A stretch of 24,443 bases of DNA from Pleurobrachia bachei. Taxonomy: Eukaryota; Ctenophora; Tentaculata; Cydippida; Pleurobrachiidae. Positions within the stretch are counted from its first letter, which is position 1. The number at the start of each line of letters is the position of its first letter. The DNA lies in the NCBI GenBank assembly GCA_000695325.1, contig AVPN01000399.1, forward strand, positions 1 through 24,443, read 5' to 3'. This document shows, piece after piece, positions 1 through 11,600 of the stretch. The notes beneath the pieces were generated by a model that saw only the letters and a program-made list of their open reading frames with translations, was not told where the DNA came from and searched no databases. Position numbers and translations under genes: made by a program.

Positions 1-66
1 TTATGATTATGATCATTTTGATCATTTTGATTATGATCATTTTGATCATTTTGATTATTATGATAA
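1..66. repeat. AT-rich tandem repeat at window edge
   Basis: Short units of the type GATCATTTT and GATTAT repeat several times, with GATC at regular spacing. It is simple-sequence DNA cut by the window edge, and nothing in it suggests coding. Confidence 0.7.
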
Positions 67-1195
67 TAAATATTCTGCATTAAATATTGAGGTAAAAAAC
101 CGCATTATTTGATGTGTACCACACTTTTAGGTGAGTCAGCGGTACTACTTTATCTACTACTTGCAGCAAGTTTCTTCATTTTCGCGTGAACAAAGTACTT
201 CAAACAAATGGCAGACTGGTGTGTTTGAAATGGTGGCTTCAACTTTTGTTTGGTCGTTAGGATTGCCTCTCAATCTCTCATTTTACGTACCCCACTTTTC
301 ATTGTCCTGACCACAACTTCTCTTTAAACGCTCCTTTACCACAACCCGTTTTTCTTCTAAACGCATTGTAGCTGTATGTGTGCACTTTAGTGCACTTGGT
401 TTTATCTCTACTCCTACGCTGATCACTTTAGTAAAGTGATCAGCGTCCTCGAATTAGCGGGGGTAGGTGCCGGAATTAAGTCTCTATCTCATCTGGTTAA
501 TTGTATAGTGTTATAAATATATCTTTCTGCTGGATAGAATGGCTGAGATTGTATCCCGATTATGCTCTTGCAGTGATTCTATAGGGAGAGAGAAAGAGAT
601 AGATAGAGAGAGTGAGCCATTATCCCTATCCCCAATAATATGGGCTGTAAGATGTCACGTGTTACAGACGCTGTTACAGACGCGAGACAGACGTCTCCCA
701 CTGGAGCAAAAAACTGTGACAAAATTAGCCCAACTATAATACTAATATTAATGATAATAATATTAATGATAATGATTATTATTTTATCGCAATGGCCATT
801 CTCGATAAGGGAGAGAGAGAGAGACTAAGTCTTTCTCTAACTATCTCACCCTGCCCCATCACTGCTCTAATTTCGCTTATGCTCATAATCGCTCATCCTA
901 GCTCTCACTAACTCACACTCTCACCATCTCTGTCTCTCTCTCCTCACTCTCACTCGCTCAGAAAATCGAAGAAGTTCCTTCGAATTCCGATTAAGCGACA
1001 GCTTATACTATGCAGCCCTCAGGAATAGGGTGAAAACTGGCCCCTATAGTTACTTTGGAGACCCCGAAATCTGATCGTCCAGAGTTTTCCATCTAATTGA
1101 AAATTCTTCCCTACCCTTCTTATCAGGCAAAAGGAGGGTATAAGTGTTTCCTTCCTCGAAAACCCCGATTCCCTGATCCCGTATCCCCTCACCAG
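67..1195. other. No convincing exon; GA/CT-rich low-complexity DNA upstream of gene 1
   Basis: This stretch should hold the upstream part of the coiled-coil gene, but no exon could be placed. It contains GA-rich patches (about 575-620 and 815-835) and CT-rich patches (about 900-960). A short ATG-led frame at 640-715 ends before a weak GT in a phase that would fit the exon at 1196, but the donor is poor and it is not called. A long antisense open frame over 1050-1316 is explained by the real exon on the plus strand. Confidence 0.5.
416..446. repeat. 31-bp near-perfect palindrome
   Basis: Fifteen-base arms (ACGCTGATCACTTTA and its reverse complement) surround a single G. It could be a hairpin or a dyad binding site. 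No T-run or gene start next to it points to a role. Confidence 0.6.
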
Positions 1196-2600
1196 GTAAA
1201 AGCAGGTGTAAACACAAGGAGGAACTAGCGCGGTATACGAATGTCAGTGTGACTACAGCAGGTGATACGACATGCAGTGATGATGGGGAAGTTAGCACCT
1301 CAAGTACTGTAATCACGGAGCGATCTATCAGGTGAGAGCGATCATGGGGCTGAAATATATCCTAATATATCTCTAATTCTCATCTCATCACGGAGCGATC
1401 TATTAGGCGAGAGTGATCATGTTCCTAGCTTAAGTGAATCATGTTCCTTAGGCGAGAATTCTATTCCTATACTACTTTAAACTTTTTCCAGGTCTATTGT
1501 CCGAGAGACAACAGCTAACAAAGAAATTCAGCGTCTACAAGATCTGAATATCCAGTTGTCATGCCAACTAGATGCGCTGGCGAAAGGTATGAAATGAACG
1601 AATGCTATTCTCCCGTCTAAAAGTCTAAAATTAGAATTGAACTGTTGAACTAAAACTTCGTTGTTTTAATTGTAAAATTAGAATTTAGTTAGATGTTATA
1701 TCCCCCCTTAAATCATGATGCAATCCACCCTAGGTTCTACATCTATCCGGGATCTATGCAGTGTACCACTTCCACAAAACAACGGTGCAGAACACCAGGA
1801 AGAGGGAGACAACACATCATCAGCATTAGATATAACCCTCCAGGTTCGTTTCATTGCCATAAGCTGTCTGGCGCCGCGACCCCAGACAGCTCAAACTTTT
1901 GGGACATTAATGCAATGTCTTATTACGGTCCCTCGAAGGGAACGTTCACATTCAATCGCATACACACGTGTCTTAAATGTCAATGCAATTCCTCTACAGG
2001 AAGACCTTGATGCTACTCTGAAGGACATCGTTGACCTGAGACCCCAACCTCCACCAAGACCTGCTATCAAGGAGAGACCGAGATCAGCTAACAAGGAGCA
2101 GCAGCCGCCGAGACGTACTGGTGAAGTAAACCACAATCAGAGACCAAAAACTACTGAAAATGGAGATCACCTGCATCCTACAAGAAGAGGACCAACTAAT
2201 AGTGGGAATACGTCACCGATCTCAACCAAGACGACACCAATTAGGAGGACAATTATTGGTCCAGACAGTGGATATGACAGTGTTAAAATCAATAACCGAC
2301 CTACCTCAAGTGAGTGTTTTGTTTTAAAAAAAGTGCGGGTGCGCGAATGGCAGTCTAGCTTGGCAAGTAGTTGTCTAGTACAGTTGGCCCCAATTTGATT
2401 TGTTCTAACCACTCCTCCTAAGACCTCAGTTAATCAGTTATCAGCGATTCTAACAAATCTTTACATTTCCCTATTATAGAAGAATTGAACACAGAGTTAC
2501 TTCAAGATCTAGAAGAAGAAAATGAGGCTTTGCGATCGGAACTTAAGGCATCTGCTAACGCCACCAAAGAACTTATGGCTCTTGAAAGCGAACTTCGCAG
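1196..2600 (+). CDS. Gene 1, N-terminal exons (five) with Pro/Arg-rich linker
   Basis: Five exons. 1196-1331 opens with two bases of a split codon and is acidic and Ser/Thr-rich (includes SDDGEVSTSSTVITERSI). 1492-1586 starts coil-like sequence (NKEIQRLQDLNIQLSCQL). 1734-1843 is polar. 2000-2309 is the largest, with a PQPPPRP stretch, many Arg/Lys-Pro pairs and the motif PDSGYDS near its end, so it is probably disordered. 2480-2600 returns to coiled coil (LLQDLEEENEALRSELK). Junction phases are 2, 1, 0, 1 and 2. In-frame stops lie just upstream of the acceptor before 1196 and inside the introns, which supports these boundaries over read-through. Confidence 0.78.
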
Positions 2601-5600
2601 GTACTATTGTAATGAGAATCGATCTTATTCGAGACAAATATTTATCTCGTGGGCGTCGAATATACATATCTTATTCAAGAGATTCTCTCTCGTATCTCTA
2701 TCTCTATCTTATTCGAGACAACTAAATGATTAATCTCTCAGGCGACGAATATATTATATCATTTATCTTATTCAGGAAACTTAATCTCGTATCTCTTATA
2801 TCTTATTCAAGATGACTAAATCTCTATATCTCTCAAATTTTCTTTAAAACTCTCATGATTATATGCAGAAGCTGCTCTCTCCGAGTTATAAACAAGAATT
2901 ATAATTGCATTATGTTTCATAATGCTGTGTTTCCCTGCCAACGAATACCCTAACCGATCACTGATAAACGATTAGATCTGGTAAGCGCCGCTCACACCAG
3001 ACGATACCGTGCAATGTGATCTGATCGTCGTCCGCCAACTCCTAATCATAATGTTATGTGAGACGAAACTATGCATGAGAAACTTTTCACGTTCCCTCAG
3101 TCACCATACTAACGAGCTGAGCTCTCAACGCCTTTACAAGTTTAAATCAGATTTACTAAAAAGTTAAATCTATTCGAGCGCTTTCCTATAACGCGGGAGG
3201 TGTGAAAACATACGTTACATTCACCTTCATGTTGCATTTGCTGTGCAAAATTGTCAGCATCGGTTTTCAGGCTGCTACCGTGACACACGCGTTTTTTACC
3301 ACGCTCGAGTTACTATTTTGAATCCGAGATTTGTAAACCCTTTATGATCTTTATAGCACTCGTGCTAAAACGATCATCCGGCAAGAACTTTCGATTTCGT
3401 AACGTGTAAGTGTCTGCATGCATATAATATGTACTATTATATCTTATTATAATTATGTAATATTATAATATCTTGTTTAGATAATCTTCAGAACGTTTTA
3501 TGATATCTTGGTAAGCTATCTTCGGGATCAAAGTCTCATTTTTCCAAAGGAACTGGCCCACAGAAGAAGAATAAGAAGAAGAAGAAAGTCCCATTTGGAA
3601 TGAAATGGTGGACTCAAATGTGAATCAAAAGTATGCTCTGTGTATGTATTTATATTAAACAAATACATCATATTATATATATTATTTACCCTGTCGTGTA
3701 ACAATGTAGACTTCTTGAAGGTTCATGATGATCCCATAATCATTAAATACATTCTTTGTATCATCGTAAAGGTAAACAGCAAGGGTCGGCTCTATTCTAT
3801 CAGGACAAGAGAGTGTGTAGGTTTGGGCCTCTTGAGTCTGATCAGGATTTAGAGAGTTGATCTCCCCACAAGAAGTGTTGGTAGTTGCTCCAATAAGAGA
3901 CACCTGGGTTCCCAGTATTCGATGTATGGATTTGTAACTACCGATAAACCTTAAAAGGATATTGATTACCTTACTCTCGCTAATTAAGTTTGCATTATAT
4001 TTCAAGAAACTTTAAAATGAGAAACTTTTTTCTTGGAAACTACAGGTGTAATCAATCCAAAAACAAACATAAAATCTTCTTTATCAAGAAACTAAACAAG
4101 TTGGGGGTGTTCTATATTTTGCTGAGGTGTCTCTGAATTGTGTGATTTACATTTGAAAAGTTTCTTATAAATTTTTTTAGAAAATTTGAGAGATATAGAG
4201 ATTTAGTCATCTTGAATAAGATATAAGAGATACGAGATTAAGTTTCCTGAATAAGATAAATGATATAATATATTCGTCGCCTGAGAGATTAATCATTTAG
4301 TTGTCTCGAATAAGATAGAGATAGAGATACGAGAGAGATTCTTTTGAATAAGATATATTGTCTTTTTCAATATATTAGAATATACATATTAAAAAAGACA
4401 ATCTATCTTTAATGAATAAAGTTTGTTTTCCTCCTTCCGGCTGTACGAATGAACAAGACGTAGATTTTATTGCAGAAAAGGTAGTAGTAAAAGGTAGTAG
4501 TAAAAGGTAGATCTATACCTTTTCTGCAATAAAATCTACGTCTTGTTCATTCGTACAGCCGGAAGGAGGAAAACAAACTTTATTCATTAAAGATAGATTG
4601 TCTTTTTTAATATGTATATTCTAATATATTGAAAAAGACAATATATCTTATTCAAAAGAATCTCTCTCGTATCTCTATCTCTATCTTATTCGAGAAAATA
4701 TATCTCTATCTCTCAAATTTTCTTTACAACTCTCATGATTATATGCATAAGCTACTCTCTCCTAGTTAAAGTAACAAGCTCTCCCTCTATAGGTTACTCG
4801 AGATATGCTACTCGAGATCTATATCTCTACTATAATAAAAGTAGCAGTTGCAAAAAAGTCAAATTAACATCTCTTCCTCTCTTAGGTTTAACGAGATTCC
4901 TTCCTAGGCCTAGGTTTATTTAAGAACTATTTTGGAACAACCTATCCAACTCTCTCATCTAGTTAAAGTAACAATCTCTCCCCAGGTTAAGAGACGAATC
5001 TGACATGTACCAGGACGAGCTAATGCGACTGAGAGGAGTGGAGGAGAAGTTGATACAAGTAGAAACCTTCTATCATAAGGAAAAGAAGACATTTCGAGTG
5101 ACCATTGAAGATACGCTGATTACACTAGAGGATTTTAGGAAAGACGTAAGTTCAAAAATTTACTAATTGAATAGTTTTCTTCCCCATTACATAGATAGGG
5201 GCGTTCGTGAGATTTTAGTAAATTAAAAGCCGATATCTAAACTTTTTTGCCCTGATAACTTCAAACTACACACATTTCTCCCTCTATTAATTACACATGT
5301 TTCTCCAGAAAGAGGATATACAGCGTGAGCTGACGAGATTGGGAGAATGTCTCAAAGATGCGAACGCAAAAAACAAAACGCAAAAAGTTGAAATTGACGA
5401 ACACGAAAAACTGTTTACAAACAACCAGGTGGGAAAACGTGTACACAATTTTCTTGTTTAAAAGGAGAAAAATGGTGATTGGTGGGGTATAGAATTTTGG
5501 TTATTGCCATACCGGGCCAAATTTATGTTCAATTTAAGTTTTAGCTCAAACCTAACCCATTCAATTTTTCATTTCAGGAGAAATTAAAGTTGGAACTGGA

Positions 5601-8600
5601 AACGAGGCAATCAGAAAATGGAATGCTTCAAAGCCGTGTTGATACGGTGGAAGAAAATTGCCATTTCCTCGAAGGACAGGTATTATAGTAAGACCCCGAT
5701 TTACTGGGATGCTCGGGAAAGAGTTTTGCCCGGTAAATGCAATACAGTCGGACTCCTATTTAACGGCCCCCTATTTAACGGCACCCCTATTTAACGGCAT
5801 TTTTTTGATCTTTTTTTCAAAGTTGTATCATAATCAACCACGTCCGAATCGTGTTTCGAATCGATGCAACTTACCGCATGTCCTGTCAGTAATTAGACGG
5901 TTCGAAACGAACAGATATGTGATCCCCATGGGTCCCATCTAATCGTAAGTTTACCAAGTGTCAAAAATACAATTCGATGGGGATCACGTATCGTTTTGTC
6001 TCGAACCGTCTAATTAGCGGCAGCACATTCGATAAGATGCACTGATTCGAAACACGATTCGGACGTGGTTGAGACGTCTGGTTACTCTCTAAGCTACGTA
6101 TGGATAATTTGTGCTATAGGGTGTGCTTAGCACACCGGTAGAGAGTATCCATTGTTCGTAAGAATTTATAATGTCTTGCCGACTTTCCTATATAGTTTTT
6201 TCAGGTGGAAAATGGAGATAATAATTTGAGACAGATAGTGTGTTTTTGAAACACAACTATATCAATAGAGAAGCGTGTTAAATGAACGCTACCAAGAATT
6301 GTAAGTATATTGTTTTCCCTACCCTCGGCCTACTATACCTTAGTCAGACGGAAAAGGGAGATTCAGCGGCTTGATCTTACATGGAGTCCAGAATAACTGA
6401 GAAGAAAGATAGAGAGGGAGATAGAGATCTTTCTCTCTATCTCCCTCTCCATGTAAGTCGTAAGATCAAGCCACTGAATCTCCCTTTTCCATCTGACTAA
6501 TCTACACAGGTAGGGAAAACAATATACTTACAATTCTTGGTCGCGTTCATTACACGCTGCAGGGCTGCAGAGCAGACAAGCTGGCTCTGGCACTGGTGAA
6601 ACTAACAGACATGACAATTATAAAGCACATAAATGAGTGCTCGACGTGATCTGGTGTTTACCCATTTTTAGCTACATCATCATTTTATCCCAATTTATTT
6701 CAGGTACAGGCCCTAGAGAGGGAAAACGGGGAAAAGAATCAGATTATAACTGCAGCTGAACAACACGCACTGGACCTCGATAGGCAACTTGGTAAGAAAG
6801 TTTCTTACCAATGGGTTTTCTTACCAATGGTAAGAAACTATATATCTCTTCTTCGCTATTCAAACATAGATCTACAACTAACAGTATAATCTGATCATCA
6901 TCCCAATTCCGACCAGGTGAGCTAAGACGGGAGAATGCTTCTCTCCAGACCGCGGAACATCAGGCGGAGGTACTAAAAAATCAAGTTGAAGAACTCAAGG
7001 CACAGATGGAGGGACTGAAAAATGAACTGGAATCTGCAAATGGAAACGTACGTTATCACTGCGCTGGCAAGCGCAAAAAAGTGGACCTATCCATCTTCCG
7101 AAATAGTGGTATATGTAAATCGTTGTTCCAATGTTGAATAACTCACTATATAAATATGGATCCAACTATAGATTACTTAAGTAATCTATCTTATCGAAAC
7201 ATCTGAAACCTCCGTCCTCCAGGTCGAGAAAGTCGAAGAGCAGAACGGCCAACTTCACCACCGGTTATCGGAACTTGTCAAATCACACACAAAGAGTGAG
7301 GAATCCCTCCAAGACAGGGACAGACAAATTTCACAGTTGAAAAGTGAACTAGATACGATGAAATCTTCTTCAAGGAATCTACAGGAAAAGGTGAAGACAT
7401 AAGTGATTAATGATTACAATTTTTTTAAACCTTGGTTGAATCGGGCCGGGCTGCAAGGAGAGCCGAAAAGGTCGATATTCAAACCATTGTCTTGTTCATT
7501 CGTACAGCCGGAAGGAGGAAAACAAACTTTATTCATTAAAGATAGATTGTCTTTTTTAATATGTATATTCTAATATATTGAAAAAGACAATATATCTTAT
7601 TCAAAAGAATCTCTCTCGTATCTCTATCTCTATCTTATTCGAGAAAATATATCTCTATCTCTCAAATTTTCTTTACAACTCTCATGATTATATGCATAAG
7701 CTACTCTCTCCTAGTTAAAGTAACAAGCTCTCCCTCTATAGGTTACTCGAGATATGCTACTCGAGATCTATATCTCTACTATAATAAAAGTAGCAGTTGC
7801 AAAAAAGTCAAATTAACATCTCTTCCTCTCTTAGGTTTAACGAGATTCCTTCTTAGGCCTAGGTTTATTTAAGAACTATTTTGGAACTACCTATCAAACT
7901 CTCTCATCTAGTTAAAGTAACAATCTCTCTTTCACTCTTTAGGTTACGATCTCTCCCTCTCTTTAGGTTTAATTATAAATTTTTTTAGGTTACGAGATAA
8001 ATCTACCATCTAGTTAAAGTAACAATCTCTCCCCAGGTTAAGAGACGAATCTGACATGTACCAGGACGAGCTAATGCGACTGAGAGGAGTGGAGGAGAAG
8101 TTGATACAAGTAGAAACCTTCTATCATAAGGAAAAGAAGACATTTCGAGTGACCATTGAAGATACGCTGATTACACTAGAGGATTTTAGGAAAGACGTAA
8201 GTTCAAAAATTTACTAATTGAATAGTTTTCTTCCCCATTACATAGATAGGGGCGTTCGTGAGATTTTAGTAAATTAAAAGCCGATATCTAAACTTTTTTG
8301 CCCTGATAACTTCAAACTACACACATTTCTCCCTCTATTAATTACACATGTTTCTCCAGAAAGAGGATATACAGCGTGAGCTGACGAGATTGGGAGAATG
8401 TCTCAAAGATGCAAACGCAAAAAACAAAACGCAAAAAGTTGAAATTGACGAACACGAAAAACTGTTTACAAACAACCAGGTGGGAAAACGTGTACACAAT
8501 TTTCTTGTTTAAAAGGAGAAAAATGGTGATTGGTGGGGCATAGAATTTTGGTTATTGCCATACCGGGCCAATTTTCTTGTTCAATTTAAGTTTTAGCTCA

Positions 8601-11600
8601 AACCTAACTCATTCAATTTTTCATTTCAGGAGAAGTTAAAGTTGGAACTGGAAACGAGGCAATCAGAAAATGGAATGCTTCAAAGCCGTGTTGATACGGT
8701 GGAAGAAAATTGCCATTTCCTCGAAGGACAGGTATAGTAAGACCCCGATTTACTGGGATGCTCGGGAAAGAGTTTTGCCCGGTAAATGCAATACAGTCGG
8801 ACCCCTATTTAACGGCCCCCTATTTAACAGCACCCCTATTTAACGGTATTTTTTTTGATTTTTTTTTCAAAGTTGTATCGACCACGTCCGAATCGTGTTT
8901 CGAATCGATGCAACTTACCGCATGTCCTGTCGGTAATTAGACGGTTCGAAACGAACAGATATGTGATCCCCATGGGTCCCATCTAATCGTTATTACGCGT
9001 AAGTTTACCAAGCGTCAAAATTGCAATTCGATGGGGATCACGTATCGTTTTGTCTCGAACCGTCTAATTAGCGGCAGCACATTCGATAAGATGCACTGAT
9101 TCGAAACACGATTCGGACGTGGTTGAGACGTCTGGTTACTCTCTAAGCTACGTATGGATAGTTTGTGCTATAGGGTGTGCTTAGCACACCTTAGAGAGTA
9201 TCCATTGTTCGTAAGAATTTATAACAACAAGATCTTGCGTAGTTACGATATCGAGATCATAACTATGTATGGCTGGGGTATGCACTGCTGATGCACTGCT
9301 GATGCAGACATATAGTAGAGACGATGTAATGAACACGAAGAATTATTCGTAAGAATTTATAATGTCTTCCCGACTTTCCTATATAGTTTTGTCAGGTGGA
9401 AAAGGGAGATGATTATTTGAGACAGATAGTGTGTTTTTGAAACATAACTATATCAATAGAGAAGCGTGTTAAATGAACGCTACCAAGAATTGTAAGTATA
9501 TTGTTTTCCCTACCCTCGGCCTACCTTAGTCAGACGGAAAAGGGAGATTCAGCGGCTTGATCTTACATGGAGTCCAGAATAACTGAGAAGAAAGATAGAG
9601 AGGGAGATAGAGATCTTTCTCTCTATCTCCCTCTCCATGTAAGTCGTAAGATCAAGCCACTGAATCTCCCTTTTCCATCTTACTAATCTACGCAGGTAAA
9701 TATACTTACAATTCCTGGTCGCGTTCATTACACGCTGCAGGGCTGCAGACAAGCTGGCTCTGACACTGGTGAAACTAACAGACATGACATAATAGAGCAC
9801 TAAATGAGTTCTCGACGTGATCTGGTGTTTACCTATATTTGAGCATCTAGTACCCCATGTAAGGGTTCATTTTATCCCGAATATATTTTAGGTCCAGGCC
9901 CTGGAGAGGGAGAACGGGGAAAAGAATCAGATCATAACTGCAGCAGAACAACACGCACTGGACCTCGATAGGCAACTTGGTAAGAAACCATTGGAACCGA
10001 CAAAAGTAGACAACCAATCAGAACTCGTTATTTAGGTGACGTGACTAGATACCAGTGATTCGGTCCTATAATAGTCCTGTGGAATCGGATCATGATATAA
10101 AAACCCCACTATTCCCACCAGGTGAGCTAAGACGGGAGAATGCTTCTCTCCAGACAGCGGAACATCAGGCGGAGGTACTAAAAAATCAAGTTGAAGAACT
10201 CATGTCACAAATGGAGGGACTGAAAAATGAACTGGAATCTGCAAATGGAAACGTACGTTATCACTGCGCTGGTAAGCGCAAAAAGTGGACCTATCCATCT
10301 TCCTAAATAGTTGTATATGTATATCGTTGTTCCAATGTTGAATAACTCACTATATAAATATGGATCCAACTATAGATTACTTAAGTAATCTATCTTATCG
10401 AAACATCTGAAACCTCCAGGTCGAGAAAGTCGAAGAGCAGAACGGCCAACTTCACCACCGGTTATCGGAACTTGTCAAATCACACACAAAGAGTGAGGAA
10501 TCCCTCCAAGACAGGGACAGACAAATTTCACAGTTGAAAAGTGAACTAGATACGATGAAATCCTCTTCAAGGAATCTACAGGAAAAGGTGAAGACATAAG
10601 TGATTAATGATTACAATTTTTTTAAAACCTTGATTGAATCGGGCCGGGCTGCAAGGAGAGCCGAAAGGGTCGATATTCAAACCGTTTTTTCTCACGCAGG
10701 CTACGGATGCAGAATCGAAAGCAGCTCAGCTTGATGCCAAGTACGCCCAAGAAAATGAAAAACTGAAATCTGCTTTGACGGAGGCTAAAGCAGAAATCTC
10801 GTATATCGAAGAAGCATTTTTCAAAGGTAAGTTTAGGTGGGGACCGGGAACCGACCGAAACACGTAAACAACCAATCAAAACTCGTTGTTTAAATCACGT
10901 GACTGGTTATCAGCAAATCCGCAATCATGGACCAGTATAGTATTTCCTGATTCGGTCGGTTCCTGGCAGGAACGGATTGTTCAAATGTTCGAGGCAAGTA
11001 TTTTTCTGAAACAGCTTTTAGAGACGAACATGTATGGTTCAGTTTATCATTTTTTGTTATCATTTTTTCTGATTATACTTGTCACCCACAGTCACCAAGT
11101 GTTGAGAGTTAATAAAGTATACTATATATTATGTCAGTTATAAGTCACCGGTTTGAGTTACCATTTACGACCTTTTGTCAACCAATATGTCAAGATAGGA
11201 TGAGAGAACCGCTATGAATGGCAATTACTCTTCGATCTACTCGAGAGTACCTGTCTATTTAGTCGGTATATAAATCCAGTTTGTTGTTGTTGTTGTTGTT
11301 CAGTTTTATTTTTATAAATGTGTTCTTCAGTTATAGTTTTTATTCCCCCTCCAGGCTGGATAGATTCCCCCGATCAACAAGACTCCTCGCCTGCGGTAAA
11401 GTTTCAGCAAGACGCAACATCTGTACCCCAGTTTCCTAAAGCTGAGAAGATAATTCAGTCTATCAAGCTTGATAGGTTTGTACTCAAGCTCAGCTTCACA
11501 CGATACCGTCTCAAAATAGTCTCAAAATAGTCCATTTCTGAATAATTCATGAAAGAGGGACTAGGAGAGAAGGATTTTTATTACTCAAAAAAGAATACTG

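Larger units (their letters stand above)
4540..7486. repeat. Segmental tandem duplication, unit 1
   Basis: The unit begins inside the right palindrome arm (GTCTTGTTCATTCGTACAGC) and ends in the intron after exon 7223-7390, where the sequence jumps back to the same palindrome sequence at 7489. It carries six coding exons and their introns. Exons of the two units are almost identical. Some introns differ by indels, and the one after 6791 differs completely from its counterpart after 9979. Confidence 0.9.
7489..10683. repeat. Segmental tandem duplication, unit 2
   Basis: This is the second copy of the 4540-7486 unit, entered abruptly after AAACCA at 7486. It carries about 100 extra bp before its first exon (around 7925-8030), a 138-bp insertion at 9224-9361, and a replaced intron at 9980-10121. 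The end matches unit 1 up to about ATTCAAACC and then continues into sequence unique to this copy and the next exon at 10700. Confidence 0.9.

Noticed and set aside
1050-1316. Antisense 88-residue open frame
   Set aside because: It overlaps exon 1196-1331 on the plus strand, which links in phase to the rest of gene 1.
2485-2733. 82-residue open frame as a separate gene
   Set aside because: Its first part is exon 2480-2600 of gene 1; after the donor at 2601 it reads into repeat sequence.
10970-10993. Mini-exon (GAACGGATTGTTCAAATGTT...) before a GC donor
   Set aside because: Exon 10700-10826 joins 11355 directly in phase; the acceptor-like CAG belongs to the flank of a MITE.
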